This document shows, in pieces, positions 59,276 through 64,000 of a stretch of 64,000 nt of DNA. The stretch's first letter is position 1. Every line of letters starts with the position of its first letter. Both the position numbers and the translations under genes were made by a program. The notes below the pieces were generated by a model, which was given only the letters and a program-made list of their open reading frames with translations, did no database searches and was not told where the DNA came from. This DNA comes from JADKCZ01 sp963786945 (GTDB taxonomy: Bacteria; Myxococcota; Myxococcia; Myxococcales; Anaeromyxobacteraceae), in contig CAWBAO010000003.1 in the NCBI GenBank assembly GCA_963786945.1, positions 310,001-374,000 on the forward strand, given 5' to 3'.

Positions 59276-59996
59276 CCCCGCCGGTCTCGAGGATCCGCTC
59301 GCCGCCCTCGAGGTCGCTGGCCACCGCCCCGGCCTCGCGGACCAGCAGGACGCCGGCCGCCAGGTCCCATGGCTTCAGCTTCGACTCCCAGAAGCCGTCG
59401 AAGCGGCCACAGGCCACCCAGGCCAGATCGAGGGCCGCCGAGCCGAAGCGGCGCACGCCGCGGGCCCGGGTGACGAAGGCCTCGAAGAGATCGAGGGCGC
59501 GCCGGTGGTCGAGGTGGATGTCGTACGGGAAGCCGGTCACCAGCAGGGCGTCGACGAGGGCCTGGCAGCCGGCGTGGTGGACGGGGGCCCCGTCGAGGGT
59601 GGCCCCGCCGCCCCGGGTGGCGAGGAAGAGCTCGTCGCGCATCGGGTCGTAGGTGGCTCCGGCCGCCAGCCCGCGCTGGTCCTCGGCCGCCACCGTCACC
59701 GCGAAGTGGGGCACGCCGTGGGCGTAGTTGGTGGTGCCGTCGAGGGGGTCGACGATGAAGCGGAGCGCCCCGCCGCCCGAGGTCCCCGACTCCTCCGCCA
59801 GCACCGCCACGCCGGGGTGGCGCTCCGCGAGCAGCCCGAGCACCGCCGCCTCGCTGGCCCGGTCGGCGTCGGTGACGAGATCGATGGTCCCCTTCTTGTC
59901 GACGGTCCGGACCTGGCCCCACCGCTCCCGCAGCACCGCGCCGCCTCGGCGGGCGGCGTCGGCGCAGGCGGTGGTCAGGTCGTCGAGGGTGGTCAT
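59205..59996 (-). CDS. suhB: inositol monophosphatase family protein
   Basis: 263 residues, Mg2+-dependent phosphatase of the IMPase/SuhB family. Metal-binding motifs: DLVTDADRASEAAVLGLL, VLAEESG, FIVDPLDGTTNYAHGVPHFAV (signature DPxDGTxN) and the C-terminal ESKLKPWDLAAGVLLVREAGA (WDxAxG motif). ATG starts the conserved N-terminus. Could act on inositol-1-phosphate or related sugar phosphates. Its last 71 bases overlap the M23 gene. Confidence 0.93.
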   Translation of the reverse strand: MTTLDDLTTACADAARRGGAVLRERWGQVRTVDKKGTIDLVTDADRASEAAVLGLLAERHPGVAVLAEESGTSGGGALRFIVDPLDGTTNYAHGVPHFAVTVAAEDQRGLAAGATYDPMRDELFLATRGGGATLDGAPVHHAGCQALVDALLVTGFPYDIHLDHRRALDLFEAFVTRARGVRRFGSAALDLAWVACGRFDGFWESKLKPWDLAAGVLLVREAGAVASDLEGGERILETGGVIAAAPRLQALMAAVVRGATAGR

Positions 59997-60136
59997 GGCG
60001 GGCTCCCGTTCCGGCCGGGCCAGTCCTACCGCCGATTGACGTCGCCGGCGAGCGCCCGGCCGCCGCGGCGGGCCGGGCGGCGTCGCCCGGGGCCCCGGGC
60101 GACGCCACGCCGCTCCCCAGGCGCTATGGTGGGGAG

Positions 60137-60604
60137 GTGTCCAAGGCCTTCACCAGCGAGGAGACCCCCGACCTCGCGCCGCTGCGGCGGGCGCCGCCGC
60201 GCCTCGCGCCCGGCGAGGTGCGCTACGTGACGCCGGAGGGGCAGGCCGCGCTCCGTGCCGCCCTGGAAGCGGCCCGCGCCGACCCCGGGCCGGACGCGCC
60301 GGCCCGCGCCGCCCTGCTCGAGGCGACGCTGGCCACGCTCACCGTCCTCGGCGCCGACGCCGCCCCTCCGGGCGAGGCCGCCTTCGGCCGCTGGGTGACC
60401 GTGGAGGACGACGCCGGCGTCCGCACCACCTGGCGCCTGGTCGGTCCCGACGAGGCCGACGCCCGCCGGGGGCTGATCAGCGTGAGCGCGCCGGTGGCCA
60501 GGGCGCTCCTCGGCCGGCGCGCCGGCGAGCGGATCGAGGTGGAGCGTCCCGGCGGCGCCAAGGGCTTCACCGTGGTGGCGGTGGACGAGCAGGCGGCGCG
60601 GTGA
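60137..60604 (+). CDS. GreA/GreB-family transcription factor
   Basis: 155 residues. C-terminal FKBP-like Gre domain: AFGRWVTVEDDAGVRTTWRLVGPDEADARRGLISVSAPVARALLGRRAGERIEVERPGGAKGFTVVAVDE. The N-terminal coiled-coil region is short (about 28-75) and Ala/Pro-rich, and its tip lacks the canonical paired acidic residues of GreA/GreB, so it may be a regulator of RNA polymerase (Rnk-like or Gre homologue) rather than a cleavage factor. GTG start preceded by TATGGT-N6, a leaderless arrangement that also contains a GGGGAGG too close to act as a Shine-Dalgarno. Confidence 0.75.
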   Translation: MSKAFTSEETPDLAPLRRAPPRLAPGEVRYVTPEGQAALRAALEAARADPGPDAPARAALLEATLATLTVLGADAAPPGEAAFGRWVTVEDDAGVRTTWRLVGPDEADARRGLISVSAPVARALLGRRAGERIEVERPGGAKGFTVVAVDEQAAR

Positions 60605-60717
60605 GGGCCCGCGGCGGCAGCGCGGCCCGGCCCGCGACCCGGGGCCAGGGGCCGACCGGCCGCCACCCACCCCGCCGGTGACCTCCCTCCCGTCCCGCTT
60701 CAGCTAGACTCCCGGTC

Positions 60718-60996
60718 ATGAACCTGATCATGGCCCTGCTGCGGAGCGCCTACCTCGCCTTCCTCATCGGCTACACGCTGGCGGTGTCGCCGCTGGCGCT
60801 GCTCTGGAGCGGCGCCACCACCCGCCAGGGCACCACCGTGACGATCCCGGTCCTCGAGCGCGTCTTCACCGCCGCCTGGCTGGCCATCGGCTGGGTCGCC
60901 CTCGAGGTGGTGCTGGCCTGGGCCCGCGTCGCGCTCGACGCCCGGGCCCGCCGCCGGCCCGCCCAGCCGGCGTCGGGTCCCCAGCCGGCCCCATGA
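60718..60996 (+). CDS. small membrane protein, function unknown
   Basis: 92 residues with two hydrophobic helices (ALLRSAYLAFLIGYTLAVSPLALLWSG and TAAWLAIGWVALEVVLAWARVAL) and a basic, Pro-rich C-terminus. No family recognised. TAGACT is 7 bases before the ATG (leaderless candidate). Stop overlaps the start of the HDAC-like gene (ATGA), so the two are translationally linked. Confidence 0.7.
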   Translation: MNLIMALLRSAYLAFLIGYTLAVSPLALLWSGATTRQGTTVTIPVLERVFTAAWLAIGWVALEVVLAWARVALDARARRRPAQPASGPQPAP

Positions 60997-62735
60997 GCCT
61001 CTCCGGGCTCGGGCGGAGACTGGGCGGCCTGCTGCGGCGGCGGCCGGCCACGCTCTGGCACGATCCGCGTTACCGGCTGCCGCTCGGCGGGCTGGAGGCC
61101 AGCGTCGGCCTCGAGCCGCGCCGGGCCGACTTCGCCGCCTGGTGGCTCACCGGCTCCGGGGCGATCTCGCCCAAGGGGCTTCGTGCCCCGGCCCGCATCG
61201 CCGTGCACCGGCTCTCGCGAGTCCACACCCCCGAGCTGCTGGAGTCGCTGAGCCGGCCGGAAGGGCTGGCCAACGTGTTCGGGGCCGACCCGGGCGACCT
61301 GCGCGTCGACGAGCTGATGGACACCATCCGCCTGGCCGCCGGCGGCACGCTGGGGGCCACGCGGGAGACGCTGCGGACCGGCGCCCCGGCCCTCAACCTG
61401 CTGGGCGGCTTCCACCACGCCACCCCCAGCGTGGCGGGCGGCTTCTGCCCGGTCAACGACGTGGCCGTGGCCATCGCCGCCATCCGCGACCGCGGCTTCA
61501 CCGGGCGGGTGGTGATCCTCGACCTCGACGCCCATCCCCCCGACGGCCTGGCCGCCTGCCTGCACCAGGACCCGCGCGTCTTCATCGGCTCGCTCTCCGG
61601 CTCGGACTGGGGGCCGCTCCCGGGCGTGGACGAGACCCTGCTCCCCGAGGGGACCGGGGACGCGCCCTACCTCGAGGCGCTGCGGCGGCTCCTCCGGCGC
61701 GCCCCACGGCCCGACCTGGCCTTCGTCATCGCCGGCGGCGACGTGCTGGCCGGGGACAAGCTGGGGCGGCTCGGGCTGACGCTCGACGGCGCGCGCCGGC
61801 GCGACCTGGCCGTGGCCGACTGGCTCGACGGCGTCCCGCAGGTCTGGCTCCCCGGCGGCGGCTACTCCAGCCGCTCGTGGCGGGTGCTGGCCGGCACCGG
61901 GATGGCGGTGGCCACCCGATCGCTCAAGCCCATCCCCGACGACTACTCACCGCTGGCGGCCCGCTTCAGCGGGCTCTCCAAGGACCTGAGCCAGGCCGAG
62001 CTCGGCGACGCGGGCGACCTCTCGATGGCCGACGTGGAGGAGTCGCTGGGCCTGCGACCCACCCGGCAGCGCCTGCTGCTCGGCTTCTACACGGCGCAGG
62101 GGATGGAGCTGGCGCTGCACCACTACGGGATCTTCCGGCAGCTGGCGCGGCTCGGCTACCGCAACTTCCGCCTGAGCTTCGATCGCGAGGGGGCCGGTGA
62201 TCGGGTGCGGCTCCACGGCACGGCCGACGACCTGCCCGGCGAGCAGCTGCTCATGGAGCTGATCGTCGAGAAGCGGCGCTGCCTCGGCGTGCCGGTCCTC
62301 TACGTCCACTGGTTCTCGCTGCGCCACCCGCGCGCCCACTTCAGCGCGCGGCGGCCGCAGCTCCCCGGGCAGGACGTCCCGGGGCTGGGGCTCGCCCAGG
62401 AGGCCGGCAACATGCTGGCCAGGATGGCCATCCGGCTCGGGCTGGGCGGCGTGGTCTTCCGCCCGTCGAACTACCACGTCGCCTACGCGGCGCGGCGCGG
62501 CTTCGCCTTCGTCGACCCGGAGCGGCAGGGGCGCTTCGAGGCCCTGGTGCGCGACCTGGCCGAGCTCCCGCTGGCGGAGGCCACCCGGCTGGTGGTCGAC
62601 GGCAAGGTGCACCTCGGCAGCGCGCCGTACGAATGGGAGGCCGACGAGATGGTCTACTGGCTGCGCGAGGCGCCGTCCGATCCCAGCGAGGTGGAGCGCG
62701 CCAAGGCGCACACCCACTTCACCGTGGTTCGGTGA
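60993..62735 (+). CDS. histone deacetylase-family protein with C-terminal domain of unknown function
   Basis: 580 residues. The first ~310 resemble the HDAC/acetoin-utilisation fold: GGFHHATPSVAGGFCPVNDVAVAI (His141, His142), VVILDLDAHPPDG (Asp179, His181; canonical DxDxHxGxG has changed to DLDAHPPDG), AGGDVLAGDKLG (Asp250) and PGGGYSSRSW (Tyr291). All three zinc ligands and the catalytic Tyr are kept. Residues ~320-580 (SLGLRPTRQRLLLGFYTAQGMELALHHYGI ... ) are not recognised: FRQLARLGYRNFRLSFDREG and LIVEKRRCLGVPVLYVHWFSLRHPRA suggest a separate alpha/beta domain. Upstream partner is a 92-residue membrane protein. Confidence 0.75.
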   Translation: MSLSGLGRRLGGLLRRRPATLWHDPRYRLPLGGLEASVGLEPRRADFAAWWLTGSGAISPKGLRAPARIAVHRLSRVHTPELLESLSRPEGLANVFGADPGDLRVDELMDTIRLAAGGTLGATRETLRTGAPALNLLGGFHHATPSVAGGFCPVNDVAVAIAAIRDRGFTGRVVILDLDAHPPDGLAACLHQDPRVFIGSLSGSDWGPLPGVDETLLPEGTGDAPYLEALRRLLRRAPRPDLAFVIAGGDVLAGDKLGRLGLTLDGARRRDLAVADWLDGVPQVWLPGGGYSSRSWRVLAGTGMAVATRSLKPIPDDYSPLAARFSGLSKDLSQAELGDAGDLSMADVEESLGLRPTRQRLLLGFYTAQGMELALHHYGIFRQLARLGYRNFRLSFDREGAGDRVRLHGTADDLPGEQLLMELIVEKRRCLGVPVLYVHWFSLRHPRAHFSARRPQLPGQDVPGLGLAQEAGNMLARMAIRLGLGGVVFRPSNYHVAYAARRGFAFVDPERQGRFEALVRDLAELPLAEATRLVVDGKVHLGSAPYEWEADEMVYWLREAPSDPSEVERAKAHTHFTVVR

Positions 62736-63255
62736 GCAGCTGCCGGACCTCGCGGTCGAGCCGCTCGGCGTCCCCGTCCTGGTGGCCCTGGTGGACGAAG
62801 CGGACCCGCCCGGCCCGGTCCACCACCAGCGTGGTGGGGAGCCGCCCGAGGCCGAGCCGCCCGGCGTGGCGCCCCCCGCCCTGGTCCCAGAGCACGGTGA
62901 AGGGGAGCGGGGTGGTCTCCAGGAAGTCCGCCACCCGGGCGCGGTCCTCGTCGAGCGCCACCGCGAAGACGCTGAGACCCTCCTCCCGGTGAGCCCGGGC
63001 CAGCCGCTCGAGGACCGGGAACTGCTCCCGGCACGGCTCGCACCAGGTGGCCCAGAAGTCGACGATCCGGACGTCGCCCCGCCGATCGGCCACCCGGACC
63101 TCCTGCCCGCCCAGGTCCGGGGCGCTCACGTCGACCAGCCGCCCAAGGGCTGGAGAATCGACGGCTTGCCGCCCTGCGGCGGCGCACCCGGCACCGACCA
63201 GGAGGAGGAGCGCCACGGGGAGCGCGCCAGGGGGTGGCTGCATCGCCAACATCAT
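62719..63255 (-). CDS. TlpA/ResA-like thioredoxin lipoprotein
   Basis: 178 residues. Signal with lipobox (LPVALLLLVGAGC), then a thioredoxin fold: DVRIVDFWATWCEPCREQFPVLERL with CEPC (CxxC) active site, VFAVALDEDRARVADFL, and LPTTLVVDRAGRVRFVHQG containing the cis-Pro. Probable periplasmic thiol-disulfide reductase of the TlpA type. ATG at 63255 used; other in-frame ATGs at 63252 and 63243 cannot be excluded. Overlaps the HDAC-like gene by 17 bases, convergent. Confidence 0.9.
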   Translation of the reverse strand: MMLAMQPPPGALPVALLLLVGAGCAAAGRQAVDSPALGRLVDVSAPDLGGQEVRVADRRGDVRIVDFWATWCEPCREQFPVLERLARAHREEGLSVFAVALDEDRARVADFLETTPLPFTVLWDQGGGRHAGRLGLGRLPTTLVVDRAGRVRFVHQGHQDGDAERLDREVRQLLTEPR

Positions 63256-63395
63256 GGCCTAAATGGTCCTTTTGTCGATGAGCTGATTCGGATCAAGCCC
63301 GCAGCCTCGCCGGTTGTGCCATGTTCTCGCGGTCGCCCTGCCGGAACCCCCGGCGAGACGGGCACCGGTCGCACCAACGAGTCGTCGAGGTCCCG

Positions 63396-64000
63396 ATGCG
63401 CACGCCTGCACTCCTTGCTGCCTCCGTCCTCCTCCTGGCCTCCTCCGGGGTCGCCCGGGCGGACGTGATCGAGGCCTCCTCCACCACCCTGCTGGCCGCC
63501 GGCCAGCAGCTGCGCGGGGCGCCCGCCGGCCAGCAGCCGGAGCTGGTCGACGTGGCGCCGCTCTTCGAGATCATCCGGGTCTCGGCGCGCCAGGTGCGCA
63601 ACCCGCTCTTCCAGGACCTCGAGATCGAGTTCTCGGGCTGGGGCTCGGCCGATCTCGCCGAGGTCCGCTGGGACGCGGGCACCACCGAGAAGATGACCGG
63701 CGACATCACCACCCTCTCCGTCCGCGGCGCGCTGGCGCGCGGCGCGGTGCAGCTGCGCGCCGGTCGCGAGTTCGTGGCCGCCGGCGCCGGCCGCATGCTC
63801 CAGCTCGACGGCGGCGACGTGCTGCTCCGCCTGCCGGCCGGCTTCTCCATCTCGGCCTTCGGCGGGGTGCCGGTCGCGCAGCGGTTCTCCTCCCGGAGCG
63901 GGGCGAGCAGCTGGAACCCGGCCGGCGGCGACCTGGCCTGGGGCGGCCGGGTGGCCTGGACGCTGGCCCCGGCCGGCGTGGCGGGCCGCGGCCTCGACGT
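63396..64000 (+). CDS. exported protein of unknown function, 3' truncated by window
   Basis: Open from ATG at 63396 (GAGG 7 bases upstream) to the window edge, 201 codons visible. N-terminal signal peptide MRTPALLAASVLLLASSGVARA (cleavage after ARA). The mature part has repeated short strands: VAPLFEIIRVSARQVRNPLFQDLEIEFSGWGSADL, VRGALARGAVQLRAGREFVAAGAGRMLQLDGG, typical of an outer-membrane beta-barrel or beta-helix. No family recognised. Divergent from the TlpA-like gene over 140 bases. Confidence 0.6.
   Translation, partial: MRTPALLAASVLLLASSGVARADVIEASSTTLLAAGQQLRGAPAGQQPELVDVAPLFEIIRVSARQVRNPLFQDLEIEFSGWGSADLAEVRWDAGTTEKMTGDITTLSVRGALARGAVQLRAGREFVAAGAGRMLQLDGGDVLLRLPAGFSISAFGGVPVAQRFSSRSGASSWNPAGGDLAWGGRVAWTLAPAGVAGRGLD

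Noticed and set aside
1..64000. Mobile elements, CRISPR arrays, rRNA, integration sites
   Set aside because: Looked for transposase or integrase motifs, terminal repeats, regularly spaced repeats and rRNA; none seen.

Overview
The window is about 73-75% GC, densely packed, and reads as chromosomal core DNA of a member of the Myxococcota, most like Anaeromyxobacter. This placement rests on gene content and codon use, not on a database search: homodimeric AceE/AceF, LpxC (Gram-negative outer membrane), cbb/aa3-type haem A genes, a FYDLN-acid protein, a tandem Get3/ArsA-like pair, many TPR lipoproteins and perfect or near-perfect -24/-12 (sigma-54) promoters. No phage, transposon, integrase or CRISPR array was seen. 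About 67 protein genes and one tRNA-Ala(CGC) are supported.

Layout. 0-5.6 kb: the end of aceE, aceF, homoserine dehydrogenase, a TauE-type permease and a family I CoA-transferase. 5.6-8.8 kb: TVP38-type membrane protein, periplasmic rhodanese, DUF2804 protein, lpxC. 9.1-11.4 kb: the Holliday-junction operon ruvC-ruvA-ruvB on the minus strand. 11.5-20 kb: MATE and MFS transporters, DUF255 thioredoxin-fold protein, a small XRE regulator, threonine aldolase, an outer-membrane barrel, a glycerophosphodiesterase and tatA. 20-26.6 kb: a zinc-ribbon membrane protein with a helical-repeat partner, a PHA-regulator-like protein opposite a phasin-like protein, two overlapping Get3/ArsA-like ATPases and a TPR lipoprotein. 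26.6-28.4 kb: a long-chain acyl-CoA synthetase. 28.5-35 kb: a sulfur amino acid block (metY, a metB-like gene, cysK, DUF4395, moeB-rhodanese) whose promoters share an AT-cored operator. 35-43.4 kb: deoC, ttcA, FYDLN-acid protein, cupredoxin-like protein, ctaA-ctaB-DUF420, a two-TM sensor, PilZ, and a diheme cytochrome lipoprotein. 43.4-49.1 kb: TPR membrane protein, tRNA-Ala, small DUF2007-like protein and a P2-type ATPase. 49.1-54.5 kb: SPFH/NfeD pair, NTF2-like protein, PII, cation/proton antiporter and AmtB. 54.7-64 kb: MshEN-REC-TPR protein with an XRE-cupin regulator, a radical SAM gene followed by a cysteine-ladder protein and an M23 peptidase, inositol monophosphatase, Gre-like factor, an HDAC-fold fusion, a TlpA-like thioredoxin and the start of an exported protein.

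The most interesting signals are: the radical SAM / cysteine-ladder / M23 cluster (56.8-59.3 kb); an apparent sulfur regulon operator (consensus TCCGTTAWAGCGGA) at metY, metB and cysK and again at an XRE-cupin regulator gene 24 kb away; a perfect sigma-54 promoter in front of lpxC; at least eleven genes with a -10 element 6-8 bases before the start codon (probably leaderless mRNAs); and four convergent gene pairs that share a single CTAG as both stop codons.

Caution: four genes (deoC, ctaA, the TPR membrane protein and the P-type ATPase) each need a single-base correction in a short homopolymer to restore a normal protein, and the aceF linker looks locally out of frame. The simplest reading is residual indel errors in the assembly, so single-base details should be treated with care.
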